From contig JAVBOF010000137.1 of assembly GCA_031550915.1 (NCBI GenBank), forward strand, positions 1 to 20,966: a stretch of 20,966 bases of DNA, given 5' to 3'. The translations under genes and the position numbers were made by a program. Under the pieces are notes generated by a model that searched no databases, was not told the origin of the DNA, and saw nothing but the letters and a program-made list of their open reading frames with translations. This DNA comes from JAVBOF01 sp031550915 (lineage in GTDB: Bacteria; Bacillota; Clostridia; Christensenellales; MGBC116941). Numbering within the stretch: position 1 is the stretch's first letter; the number at the start of each line of letters is the position of its first letter. Below are positions 1-7,047 of this stretch, in pieces.

Positions 1-29
1 ATAAAAATAATAAAATCGAAGGTTTTGAA

Positions 30-728
30 ATGGAACAGACGCTTGAGCAGAGAGTCTCTTTGGCCAAAACTGATGAACTTGAATTGGAACGGCTTTTGAA
101 GCAGTTTCGCCCACTGATGCTCTCAACAATACTAAAGTACCGAAAGCCGGATGACGAAAGCATACAGATAGCTGCGATGGCCTTTGTTGAATCGATCTTT
201 TCATATGACGGATCAAAAGGCTCGTTTTTGGCTCTGACGCGTGTGGTCATACAAAGAAGGCTTATAGACTATATACGCAAGGAAAGCGGGGTCAAGGCCA
301 GCGTGGCGCTGGATGAGGACGAAGATAGAAAGAAACAGATCATGTCGCTTGTGTCCCGGCAAAAATATGAGATAGACAGGGAGCAGGAGGAACGCAAGGA
401 AGAAATAAACAGACTGGAAGCCGAATTGGATAGATGGGGGATAACGATGCAAGCTCTCGGTGAAGCTTCTCCTAAGCATAAGAATACAAAAAATATCTGC
501 CGCAGGGCGATAACGGCGATATTATCGCACTTCCCCTGGCTGGAGCAGATGCTAAAAAAAATGAAAGTTCCTCTTAAAGAGATATCTTTGGCGGAAAGGC
601 TCAATTACAGGCAATTGGAAAACCATAGAAGGTACATTGTTGCAGGGGTCGTAGTTCATAACGGGGATTATCTGTATTTAAAAGAATATATACCGTTGAC
701 TGTACAAGAGGAAGGAGGGGATTATTGA
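30..728 (+). CDS. sigI: RNA polymerase sigma factor, SigI family
   Basis: This 232-residue protein is a sigma-70-family factor of the SigI group, which directs RNA polymerase to stress or envelope genes and in some Clostridia to polysaccharide-degradation genes. The N-terminal half (about residues 15-85) has the region-2 pattern, with FVESIFSYDGSKGSF followed by RRLIDYIRKES. A charged linker spans roughly 95-135. The C-terminal part (about 175-225) carries the SigI-type helix-turn-helix ending, with LENHRRYIVAG and YLYLKEYIPL. The start ATG has GAAGG seven bases upstream. Its stop codon overlaps the start of the anti-sigma gene by one base, so the two are translationally coupled, as is usual for sigI-rsgI. 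The length is close to that of B. subtilis SigI (about 250). Only 29 bases lie upstream, so the promoter is outside the window. The regulon cannot be inferred. Confidence 0.9.
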   Translation: MEQTLEQRVSLAKTDELELERLLKQFRPLMLSTILKYRKPDDESIQIAAMAFVESIFSYDGSKGSFLALTRVVIQRRLIDYIRKESGVKASVALDEDEDRKKQIMSLVSRQKYEIDREQEERKEEINRLEAELDRWGITMQALGEASPKHKNTKNICRRAITAILSHFPWLEQMLKKMKVPLKEISLAERLNYRQLENHRRYIVAGVVVHNGDYLYLKEYIPLTVQEEGGDY

Positions 729-1897
729 TGAATGTTTTGATAATGAAGATTCAGGACAATAAAGCGGTTTTGCTGGACGCCGAAGGTCAGTTTCGAACTG
801 TGCAGGCAGGCAAGGACTGGGAGCCGGGTATGGAGATCGAATACAATGTTGTACAACCGAAAGCCAGGCGTGTTGTCAGGCTAGTTGCTGCGGCAGCCAC
901 GCTCGTACTGCTGTTGGGTGCAGGATACATCGGAATGTTCCAAACGCCCGTTTCCTACGTAGATGTTTCAATAAATCCCTCTGTGCGGATAAAGCTCAAT
1001 ACCTTCAGTAATGCCATTGGCATGGAAGGGATCAATAATGATGGCAGAGCTTTGATCGCAAAGCTGGAAAGCAGATCCGGAGAGATGCACAGCGCCTTGA
1101 AAGGAGTTTTGGTCGAGGCCATAAACGAAGGATATATAACCCCGGAAAAAGCAGGGGTTCAGCTGACGATATCTAACAAGGACAGCACCAGAGCAATGGC
1201 GCTTGAAAGGGATCTACTGGAATACACGGACGGTGTTTTAACGGAGAAAGGAATAAAGGCGGAGCTGAACACAAAGAAGATGCCTTTGGAAGAATACAAC
1301 CGTATGAGCGCATATATAAGCCAGCAATCACAAACCGGCAGCGATCAGGATGTCAAAAAACTTGAAAAGGAATGGCAGACACAGACCTCATCCCTTTGGA
1401 TGGAGGAGATCGAATACATGGGCGGCGGAAAGATGGAAGTTGAACTGACAGGGCAGTATACGGTCGATGCGAATTCCAAGGCGGAAATAGTATTGGACAG
1501 CGTCCGCAAGTCCGCGGAGATAAAACGCACGGATGATGATGAGATGGTAGTTCAGGCGCAGGGCCTGGAGGACGACAAGATCTATGTGCTTGAGTTGAGC
1601 GGAATTATGGATTCTTCCGGTAAGCCTTTGTCGTTGAGCGGCTCCTTTCTTGCCAGAAAAGGAAAAGAGACGCACACGATATATGATGACGGCGAAAACA
1701 GAGGAGAGCATAAGAATGAGGTCGTTCACCAGGGCGGTAATGCCGTGCCATCCCCGGAATCGGATGTGTTGATAACTGAGATTGATTACGAACATAATGG
1801 AACGCTGGAATTGGATTTTAACAAGAGGATTGAATGGAGCGGCGACGAAAAGTCACCGCGGTGGATAAATCCGGCAAACGCTTTGAAGGCGAGGTAA
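728..1897 (+). CDS. rsgI: Anti-sigma-I factor RsgI-like membrane protein (C-terminus probably frameshifted)
   Basis: RsgI proteins hold SigI inactive at the membrane and release it after regulated proteolysis. Residues 1-45 match the cytosolic RsgI N domain, residues 50-71 form one hydrophobic transmembrane helix, and VDVSINPSV follows. Its N83-P84 pair corresponds to the conserved autocleavage site just outside the membrane in this family. The chosen start is ATG at 728, which overlaps the sigI stop and has GAGGAAGGAGG at about 709-719; a TTG one codon earlier is less likely. Residues 227-310 form a beta-rich module that is repeated from residue 351. The reading frame leaves this second copy at the AAAA run 1848-1851 and stops at 1897, while the rest of the copy continues in the -1 frame to 2031. 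The intact protein would be about 434 residues. No carbohydrate-binding module is recognisable, unlike several C. thermocellum RsgI proteins. Confidence 0.85.
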   Translation: MNVLIMKIQDNKAVLLDAEGQFRTVQAGKDWEPGMEIEYNVVQPKARRVVRLVAAAATLVLLLGAGYIGMFQTPVSYVDVSINPSVRIKLNTFSNAIGMEGINNDGRALIAKLESRSGEMHSALKGVLVEAINEGYITPEKAGVQLTISNKDSTRAMALERDLLEYTDGVLTEKGIKAELNTKKMPLEEYNRMSAYISQQSQTGSDQDVKKLEKEWQTQTSSLWMEEIEYMGGGKMEVELTGQYTVDANSKAEIVLDSVRKSAEIKRTDDDEMVVQAQGLEDDKIYVLELSGIMDSSGKPLSLSGSFLARKGKETHTIYDDGENRGEHKNEVVHQGGNAVPSPESDVLITEIDYEHNGTLELDFNKRIEWSGDEKSPRWINPANALKAR

Positions 1898-2031
1898 CGG
1901 AGCGCGATAAAGACGAGCTGAAAATTCGCTTCAAAGGACTGGAAAAGAATGCGAATTATACATTGGAGCTTGAATCTTCCGCGCTTCAAAAGAACATTTC
2001 CGCGCCGTTCATTACGAAAGAAACCGATTGA
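1849..2031 (+). pseudogene. Out-of-frame 3' remainder of rsgI (second repeat module)
   Basis: The frame -1 relative to rsgI encodes the missing half of its second C-terminal module, including KDELKIRFKGLEKNANYTLE, and ends at TGA 2029-2031. This matches the first copy of the module inside rsgI, where DDEMVVQAQGLEDDKIYVLE occupies the same place. It is therefore a continuation of rsgI and not a separate gene. One extra A in the run 1848-1851 would restore a single frame. The cause could be a real deletion, a sequencing or assembly error, or frameshifting during expression. An ATG at 1834 in this frame has no convincing ribosome site and is unlikely to be used. Confidence 0.75.
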
Positions 2032-2098
2032 TAAAAATTTTGATTATGAAAAAGGTTAAATGACCTCTTAGCGTTTAGTATTGAGGCCTTAGACAAGA

Positions 2099-2158
2099 AA
2101 ACAAAAAACCTGCGGGCGAGAGCGTATCAGAATACGCGAGTCTGCGGGCTTTTTGTTG
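2099..2158 (+). terminator. Terminator after sigI-rsgI
   Basis: A long hairpin pairs AACAAAAA (2100-2107) and the following CCTGCGGG region with CTGCGGG and TTTTTGTT (2142-2157). A perfect 6-bp inner stem GCGTAT/ATACGC with a CAGA loop lies at 2122-2137. The A-rich left arm and T-rich right arm allow termination in both directions. It separates the sigI operon from the zinc operon. Confidence 0.8.
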
Positions 2159-2226
2159 CAAATGAATAAGTCTTTGACCGACAGGGTTTACACTAATATA
2201 CATGGCCTTTAAATTTAGACCAGGAC

Positions 2227-2255
2227 TTGACGAAATATAGAAACAGGACTAAACT
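2227..2255 (+). promoter_or_regulatory. Candidate sigma-A promoter of the zinc operon
   Basis: TTGACG (2227-2232) is followed after 17 bases by TAAACT (2250-2255), a 5/6 and 4/6 match to the consensus. The predicted start of transcription falls in the palindrome at 2261-2275. Confidence 0.55.
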
Positions 2256-2260
2256 GAAAC

Positions 2261-2275
2261 TGAAATTCAATTTCA
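2261..2275 (+). promoter_or_regulatory. Fur/Zur-type operator palindrome (7-1-7)
   Basis: TGAAATTCAATTTCA is a perfect inverted repeat with 7-bp arms around one base, the geometry of Fur-, Zur- and PerR-box sites in Bacillota. It lies immediately downstream of the candidate -10 element and five bases before the GGAGG of the regulator gene. A bound repressor there would block initiation, which fits autoregulated zinc-responsive repression. Confidence 0.7.
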
Positions 2276-2288
2276 AATTGGAGGATGT

Positions 2289-2735
2289 ATGAGATCATCC
2301 GGCGCGTATAAGACCAAACAGCGCGAATTTGTTTTGGAATGTATTAAAAACAATAGCGGACAACACCTTACCGCAGAGGATATCATCGATAAGCTGAAGG
2401 AGAACGGTACGCCAGTGGGTAAATCTACGGTATACCGCTACCTTAATATCCTTGTATCAGACGGCGCCATAAAAAAATACGAGCTTTCTGAGGGATTTGG
2501 ATGCTGCTTCCAATATACCGGCAAGGAAACTGGCTGCAACAGGCATTATCACCTTAAATGTACGCTCTGTGGCGAACTTTTTCATGCCGAGGATGATATG
2601 CCCAGCAAAATGGCGCTGGATATAATGGAGAGATATGGATTCGAAATCGACCCGGGGAAGATAGTGCTTTACGGTCGGTGCAAAGGCTGTTGCCAGGATG
2701 GGGATAAAAGGAAAAAAGATGAAGAGAGTAATTAG
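2289..2735 (+). CDS. Fur-family metalloregulator, probably zinc-responsive (Zur-like)
   Basis: This 148-residue protein is a Fur-family repressor. Residues 8-65 form the winged helix, with KSTVYRYLNILVSDGAIKK containing the DNA-recognition helix. Residues 86-94 hold HYHLKCTLC and residues 131-134 hold CKGC, so the four-cysteine structural zinc site is complete. The first gene of the operon is the regulator, and the next three encode a zinc/manganese-type ABC importer. This context favours Zur over Fur or PerR, though the metal specificity is inferred. GGAGG ends five bases before the ATG, a slightly short spacing. The gene overlaps the binding-protein gene by 17 bases if that gene starts at 2719. 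The perfect palindrome at 2261-2275 suggests that it represses its own operon. Confidence 0.87.
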   Translation: MRSSGAYKTKQREFVLECIKNNSGQHLTAEDIIDKLKENGTPVGKSTVYRYLNILVSDGAIKKYELSEGFGCCFQYTGKETGCNRHYHLKCTLCGELFHAEDDMPSKMALDIMERYGFEIDPGKIVLYGRCKGCCQDGDKRKKDEESN

Positions 2736-3651
2736 GTGCGCCGCCTGTTTTGCGCTTATGCTGATGTTGATATCCGGATGTAAAGCGGAGATACAGAGGG
2801 GAAACGGAAAACCGGAGATAGTCGCGACGATGTTTCCACAATATTCATTGGCTAAATATATAGCAGGAGATAAAGCGGATGTAAAAATGCTTATGAAACC
2901 TGGATCCGAAGTACATGTTTTTGAGCCTTCGCCGAAGGATATCGCTGCACTACAAAGAGCGGACGCAGTGCTGTATTCGGGAGACGATATGGAGCCATGG
3001 GCCGCAAAAATGATAAGCGGAACGGATATCGAGGCAGACAGGGTATGTGATGTATCGCGTGGTATTACGCTTGACGAAGTTTCGCATGACGACAGCGTGG
3101 AACACGCGGAGTATGTGCACACAAGGCAGGATGCGCATTATTGGACATCCCCTGCAAATGCCATAAAGATGGCGGATACGATCGCCGAAAAGCTGGTATC
3201 GATAGACGAGGGTAGCGCGCAGGTATACAGGACAAATGCGGACAGATTAAAACAGGAATTAAAGGCATTGGATAAAGAGTTGAGCGAAGTAGTTGAGAAT
3301 GGCAAGCGCAAGGAAATAATATTCGGCGGAAGATTTGCGATGCATTATTTCATAAAGGAATATGGTTTGGAATGCAGGAGCGCATACGATAGCTGCGGTG
3401 AGGAATCCGAGCCGAGCGCGCGAAGAATTATGGATTTGATAGAAGAGATAAACCAAAAAAATATTAGAGTTGTCTATTATGAGGAATTGAGCAATCATAA
3501 AATAGCTGATTCCATAGCCGAGCAGGCGGGAGTAAAAACCCTGCTTCTGCATTCTTGCCATAATATTTCTGCGGACGATTTTGAAAAAGGCGTTTCATAT
3601 CTGGATATAATGCGTAATAACGCTTTGAACCTGAAAGAGGGACTTAACTGA
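2719..3651 (+). CDS. Zinc/manganese ABC transporter substrate-binding lipoprotein (ZnuA-like)
   Basis: This is the extracellular metal-binding component of a cluster A-I (TroA/ZnuA) importer. Starting at ATG 2719 (AAAGG seven bases upstream) gives a short lipoprotein signal with lipobox LISGC at residues 17-21, so C21 would be lipidated. An in-frame ATG at 2698 lacks a better ribosome site and would only add seven residues. PGSEVHVFEPSP supplies H66, and a loop with several histidines (123-140) ends in DAHYWTSPANA, giving H140. Where a third ligand histidine is usual, this protein has GGRFAMHYF, followed by SCGEESEPS, a variant I associate with a clostridial subgroup. The C-terminal LLLHSCHNIS and YLDIMRNN also fit that subgroup. 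The next gene, the ATPase, starts directly after the stop. Zinc is the likeliest cargo from the Zur-like neighbour, but manganese cannot be excluded. Confidence 0.85.
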   Translation: MKRVIRCAACFALMLMLISGCKAEIQRGNGKPEIVATMFPQYSLAKYIAGDKADVKMLMKPGSEVHVFEPSPKDIAALQRADAVLYSGDDMEPWAAKMISGTDIEADRVCDVSRGITLDEVSHDDSVEHAEYVHTRQDAHYWTSPANAIKMADTIAEKLVSIDEGSAQVYRTNADRLKQELKALDKELSEVVENGKRKEIIFGGRFAMHYFIKEYGLECRSAYDSCGEESEPSARRIMDLIEEINQKNIRVVYYEELSNHKIADSIAEQAGVKTLLLHSCHNISADDFEKGVSYLDIMRNNALNLKEGLN

Positions 3652-4362
3652 ATGTCATTAATAAAATGCACGGACTTATGCATAAATTATGGAAATAACA
3701 GGGCTTTGCAAAATATAGATCTCCATATAGACCGCGGCGACTACCTTTGTATCATCGGAGAAAACGGCTCCGGCAAAAGCTCGTTACTAAAAGGTGTATT
3801 GGGTTTGGCTCCGGTTAATAAAGGCAGCATCTGTTTTTCTGAAGGACAGATGCAAAATGAGATCGGATATCTACCCCAGCAAACGGAGATACAGAAGGAT
3901 TTTCCGGCCTCAGTAAAAGAGGTTGTTCTTTCGGGCTTTGCAGGAAGGCTCGGAAAAAATCTATTCTATACAAAGGAGCAGAAGGGCAAAGCCATCCATA
4001 ATATAGATTTTTTGGGAATAAAAGAGATAGCGAACAAGCCGTATAGAAGCTTATCGGGAGGGCAGCAGCAAAGGGTATTGCTTGCGCGCGCGCTATGCGC
4101 GGCGAGCAATCTATTGTTTTTGGATGAGCCGACTGCCGGTTTGGACCCGAATATCTCCGCCAATTTCTATTCGCTATTAAAAAAGCTCAATACAGAGGAT
4201 GGATTTACAATAGTTATGACTTCCCATGACATTGCCAATGCCCTGTCTTCGGCTACTAAGATACTGCATTTGGATACGAATGTAGTGTTTTTTGGTTCGA
4301 AGGAGGATTACGTTAGTCTCAATATCGTAAGCAAGTTGAATGGGGGGGACGCTAATGCTTGA
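3652..4362 (+). CDS. Metal ABC transporter ATP-binding protein (ZnuC-like)
   Basis: This 236-residue protein is a single-domain ABC ATPase that powers the metal importer from the cytosolic side. It has Walker A GENGSGKSS (residues 36-44), a Q-loop around GYLPQQ, the signature LSGGQQQR (134-141) and Walker B LLFLDEP (154-160) followed by TAGLD. The switch histidine lies in TSHDIANA. The length is usual for ZnuC/AdcC/MntB proteins. The start ATG abuts the stop of the binding-protein gene, and the end overlaps the permease start by eight bases. The three proteins are therefore almost certainly co-translated and form one transporter. Confidence 0.92.
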   Translation: MSLIKCTDLCINYGNNRALQNIDLHIDRGDYLCIIGENGSGKSSLLKGVLGLAPVNKGSICFSEGQMQNEIGYLPQQTEIQKDFPASVKEVVLSGFAGRLGKNLFYTKEQKGKAIHNIDFLGIKEIANKPYRSLSGGQQQRVLLARALCAASNLLFLDEPTAGLDPNISANFYSLLKKLNTEDGFTIVMTSHDIANALSSATKILHLDTNVVFFGSKEDYVSLNIVSKLNGGDANA

Positions 4363-5164
4363 TGCCATTGGATATCCTTTTGTTTGGAGGGCGCTGGTCG
4401 TAGGTATTTTAGTTTCCGCCTGCGCCGCACTCCTTGGCGTAGTTATGGTACTGAAGCGTTATTCCATGATAGGAGATGGACTGTCACATGTTGGCTTTGG
4501 AGCGCTGGCTGTTGCTATGGCCTTTAATTTTGCTCCTTTAGCTGTCTCGATTCCAGTAGTGGTGCTTTCGGCTTTCTTCCTACTGAGGATAAGTGAAAGC
4601 AGCAGGATAAAAGGGGATGCTGCAGTAGCGCTGTTATCGTCCAGCGCGCTTGCGATAGGCGTTATCGTATCGTCCGTAAGCAAGGGCATGAACATGGATG
4701 TATTCAACTTCATGTTTGGAAGTATACTGGCACTAAGCAATACGGATGTATATATAAGCCTGGGGCTCTCAATAGCGGTTTTAGTGCTGTATATATTGAT
4801 GTACAACAGGGTATTTGCTCTTGCATTCGATGAAAACTTTGCCAAGGCTTCGGGAATGAAAACAGGATTATTAAATATGGCTGTAGCTTTTTTAACAGCC
4901 ATAACTATCGTATTGGGTATGCGAATCATGGGCACTTTGCTGATATCCAGCCTTATAATCTTTCCTGCGCTGACCTCCATGCGCCTATTTTCAAGCTTCA
5001 AACGCGTTATCATCTGCTCGGTGATCGTTTCGATAATATGCTTTTTAATTGGTATGATAGTATCTTTTGCATTTTCCTTGCCAACGGGCGCAAGCATCGT
5101 TGTAGTGTCGCTCGTGTTTTTTGCCGCGGCATCGCTTTTTAGAATAGGAATTAAGGCTGTATAA
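4355..5164 (+). CDS. Metal ABC transporter permease (ZnuB-like, ABC-3 family)
   Basis: This roughly 269-residue, very hydrophobic protein is the membrane channel of the zinc/manganese importer. The ABC-3 family pattern is clear. It has the N-terminal YPFVWRALVVGILVSACAALLG, then RYSMIGDGLSHVGFGALA in the first cytoplasmic region, and later SGMKTG and GTLLISSLIIFPALTSMRL near the coupling helix. Seven to nine membrane segments are expected. The start ATG at 4355 matches the family's MLxxxxYPF beginning and has a G-rich ribosome site (4342-4348). An in-frame ATG at 4340 would add five unusual residues and is rejected. No clear terminator follows in the 148 bases before the next gene. Confidence 0.92.
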   Translation: MLDAIGYPFVWRALVVGILVSACAALLGVVMVLKRYSMIGDGLSHVGFGALAVAMAFNFAPLAVSIPVVVLSAFFLLRISESSRIKGDAAVALLSSSALAIGVIVSSVSKGMNMDVFNFMFGSILALSNTDVYISLGLSIAVLVLYILMYNRVFALAFDENFAKASGMKTGLLNMAVAFLTAITIVLGMRIMGTLLISSLIIFPALTSMRLFSSFKRVIICSVIVSIICFLIGMIVSFAFSLPTGASIVVVSLVFFAAASLFRIGIKAV

Positions 5165-5232
5165 GCATATATGGCACATTCGATGCATTTATTTCTTGCA
5201 TAGACATAAATATACTTTTTTTCTGTACATCT

Positions 5233-5260
5233 TTGCAAATGTTAAAAATAATGTTATCAT
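5233..5260 (+). promoter_or_regulatory. Candidate promoter of the first DeoR-family gene
   Basis: TTGCAA (5233-5238) and TATCAT (5255-5260) are separated by 16 bases in an AT-rich stretch. This places a transcription start about 45 bases before the start codon at 5313 and argues against any upstream start for that gene. Confidence 0.45.
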
Positions 5261-5312
5261 TACTAATCATAAAGTGTCGAATGCATCAAAAAAACGATTA
5301 TGTGAGGTGTCT

Positions 5313-6080
5313 ATGTACGCAAGCAGTAGAAGAAACAAGATACTCGAAATTATCACAGAACTTAATACGGTCAGCGTAAATGAGATTCTCGCACAATTTC
5401 CTGTTTCGCCAGCAACTATCAGAAAGGATCTGACCTATCTTGAGACTGCAGGCATGATAAAACGTACGCGCGGGGAAGTGCATTTGGTCGAATATCCTCA
5501 GGTTATGCCGTTTCAGGCACGGAGCGAGGTATTCAACGAAAACAAACGGGCAATCGCTAAGAAGGCCGTTGAATTTATTAATGATGGCGAAACTATCATT
5601 TTAGATTCGGGTACGACGACTTTTGAAATGGCAAAGATGCTTGATCATATCAAAGAACTGACTGTCATTACCCACAGCGTTCCGATATGCTATCATCTGG
5701 CGAACAAAAGTATAACAGTGCAGATGAGCGGGGGTATTTTGCAAAGCAGCAGCTTCTCACTCGTTGGGCCGGATGCAGAGAACTTTTTTAGCTCCATCGA
5801 AGTAAACAAGATATTCCTTGCGGCGAGCGGAGTACGCGGGACCGTTGGGCTGACAATCGCTTCGCCTTTTGAAGCGAGCGTAAAGCGTCAGATGATAAAG
5901 GCGGCAAAAACCGTTTATGCGGTTTTCGATCACCGCAAGCTGGACGCCGTTTGCATGAACCTTTTTGCAACATTCGAAGAGATAGATTATATAATCACAG
6001 ATATGCCAATAAAGGATGATGCGCTTTTGCAGCGGTTTAAAGAGCTCGGCATTGAGATAATATATACTGATGAGTCTTAG
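5313..6080 (+). CDS. DeoR/GlpR-family transcriptional regulator
   Basis: This protein of about 255 residues has the usual DeoR layout. An N-terminal winged helix (residues 6-58) includes SPATIRKDLTYLETAGMIKR, and a C-terminal ISOCOT-type domain binds a phosphorylated sugar-like effector. Effector-site motifs are LDSGTTT (97-103), the glycine pair in MSGGI (138-142) and FDHRKLD (205-211). The start is ATG 5313, preceded by GTGAGGTG; the frame is open further upstream, but that stretch contains the candidate promoter and is not protein-like. The protein is clearly a relative of the second DeoR-family gene in this window (7048-7806), though divergent in sequence. Its target is unknown. The adjacent gene is a manganese exporter, an unusual partner for DeoR, and the hairpin at 6129-6153 may separate the two. 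Confidence 0.88.
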   Translation: MYASSRRNKILEIITELNTVSVNEILAQFPVSPATIRKDLTYLETAGMIKRTRGEVHLVEYPQVMPFQARSEVFNENKRAIAKKAVEFINDGETIILDSGTTTFEMAKMLDHIKELTVITHSVPICYHLANKSITVQMSGGILQSSSFSLVGPDAENFFSSIEVNKIFLAASGVRGTVGLTIASPFEASVKRQMIKAAKTVYAVFDHRKLDAVCMNLFATFEEIDYIITDMPIKDDALLQRFKELGIEIIYTDES

Positions 6081-6128
6081 TAAAACAATATTGGCCCAGT
6101 AGGTCCATATTATTTTAGATAATTACTT

Positions 6129-6153
6129 GGGAGTCTCGGCTCCCGTTTTTTTT
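6129..6153 (+). terminator. Hairpin plus eight T, between deoR-like gene and mntP
   Basis: GGGAG (6129-6133) pairs with CTCCC (6140-6144) around TCTCGG and is followed by G and eight T (6146-6153). This is a textbook intrinsic terminator in form. The T-run ends one base before the GGAAGAGGA ribosome site of the next gene. It could therefore be either the end of the DeoR transcript or an attenuator of mntP. Confidence 0.75.
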
Positions 6154-6164
6154 GGAAGAGGATA

Positions 6165-6728
6165 ATGCCTGTTTATCAAATTTTTTTATTAGCTGTTGGA
6201 CTTGCGATGGACGCGTTTGCGGTATCGGTATCAAACGGCATCAGTATTCGCGAGTTAAAAGTGCGGCACGCTGTTAAAATCGCCGCCGCGTTTGGCATAT
6301 TCCAGTTTATAATGCCGCTGGTCGGATATTTTATCGGCGGCTTTGCAAACACATATATTTCAGCGTTCGATCATTGGATCGCCTCTCTATTACTTGGCTT
6401 TATCGGTGTAAAAATGATAATAGGGTCATCGAAGAAAGATAGCGGCGATACCACGAATACAAGCCCTCCGCGTCTGGGCATGCTGATGGTTCTTGCTATT
6501 GCGACGAGCATAGATGCCCTTGCTGTGGGTATCAGCCTGGCAGTGCTTTCTACGCCTGTTTTGCCGGTATGTATCTGGATAGGCGTAATAACCTTCGTAA
6601 TATCGTTTGGGGGAGTTTTGCTTGGCAAAAAGCTTGGTACGGCATTTGGAAGGCACGCACAGACATTTGGTGGAATAGTCCTTATTGGAATAGGTTTAAA
6701 GATACTTATAGAACACCTGTTCTTTTAG
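6165..6728 (+). CDS. mntP: Manganese efflux pump MntP-like
   Basis: This 187-residue membrane protein matches the MntP (formerly UPF0059) family, which exports Mn(II) and protects against manganese excess. The family's two halves each carry an intramembrane aspartate motif: GLAMDAFAVSVSNG (D16) and ATSIDALAVGISL (D117). These positions match the functional aspartates D16 and D118 reported for E. coli MntP. Six membrane helices are visible, with a polar loop at residues 88-103. The start ATG has GGAAGAGGA just upstream, immediately after a T-run. In many bacteria mntP lies under a manganese riboswitch (yybP-ykoY), but I could not recognise that fold in the short leader here. The gene converges on the rubredoxin gene with seven bases between them. 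Confidence 0.92.
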   Translation: MPVYQIFLLAVGLAMDAFAVSVSNGISIRELKVRHAVKIAAAFGIFQFIMPLVGYFIGGFANTYISAFDHWIASLLLGFIGVKMIIGSSKKDSGDTTNTSPPRLGMLMVLAIATSIDALAVGISLAVLSTPVLPVCIWIGVITFVISFGGVLLGKKLGTAFGRHAQTFGGIVLIGIGLKILIEHLFF

Positions 6729-6735
6729 CTGCTGG

Positions 6736-6969
6736 CTATTGCTCAAACATTTCTTTCGGAGCACCGCAACTTGGGCAAGCAAAACTTACGGGTACGTCCT
6801 GCCATTTTGTCCCGGCTGGTATGCCTTCAAAATCAGCGCTTTCCGGTTTTTTATGCCATCCGCATCCGGATTTCAGCATAGCGTTCCAGTTTGGAGCTGT
6901 ACGCCCTCTGGGAACGCCTTTTGTTTCGTCGAATATATAGCCGCAACCGATACATGTATATTTCTCCAT
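6736..6969 (-). CDS. Rubredoxin-like iron protein with an insertion
   Basis: This 77-residue protein has the two CxxCG knuckles of rubredoxin: YTCIGCGYIFDE (C6, C9) and FACPSCGAPKEMFE (C65, C68). These would bind one iron with four cysteines and carry single electrons in the cytosol. The C-terminal AGTKWQDVPVSFACPSCGAPK is almost canonical. Classical rubredoxins have about 53 residues. Here about 24 extra residues lie between the knuckles (roughly 18-50), including a GCGWHKKP stretch with a fifth cysteine (C36). The start has GGGAGA upstream on the minus strand. Possible partners are rubrerythrin-type or superoxide-reducing enzymes, but none is adjacent. The frame ends only seven bases from the mntP stop. 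Confidence 0.82.
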   Translation of the reverse strand: MEKYTCIGCGYIFDETKGVPRGRTAPNWNAMLKSGCGWHKKPESADFEGIPAGTKWQDVPVSFACPSCGAPKEMFEQ

Positions 6970-7047
6970 ATTTTCTCCCGATCTGTTTTAAATAATATGC
7001 CGTATGCCGAGAAAACGGGTCTGACCGGCTGCGGCAGCTTATGGATA

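Noticed and set aside
4459..5238. A 259-codon minus-strand open frame opposite the zinc permease
   Set aside because: Shadow of a strongly hydrophobic membrane protein gene, with no ribosome site and no recognisable domain.
5170..5290. Similar TCGATGCAT and TCGAATGCATC words near 5177 and 5277
   Set aside because: Too short and imperfect to be called a repeat or operator pair.
6081..6164. A yybP-ykoY manganese riboswitch before mntP
   Set aside because: The leader is only 84 bases and I could not match the conserved loops of that aptamer; only a simple terminator hairpin is evident.
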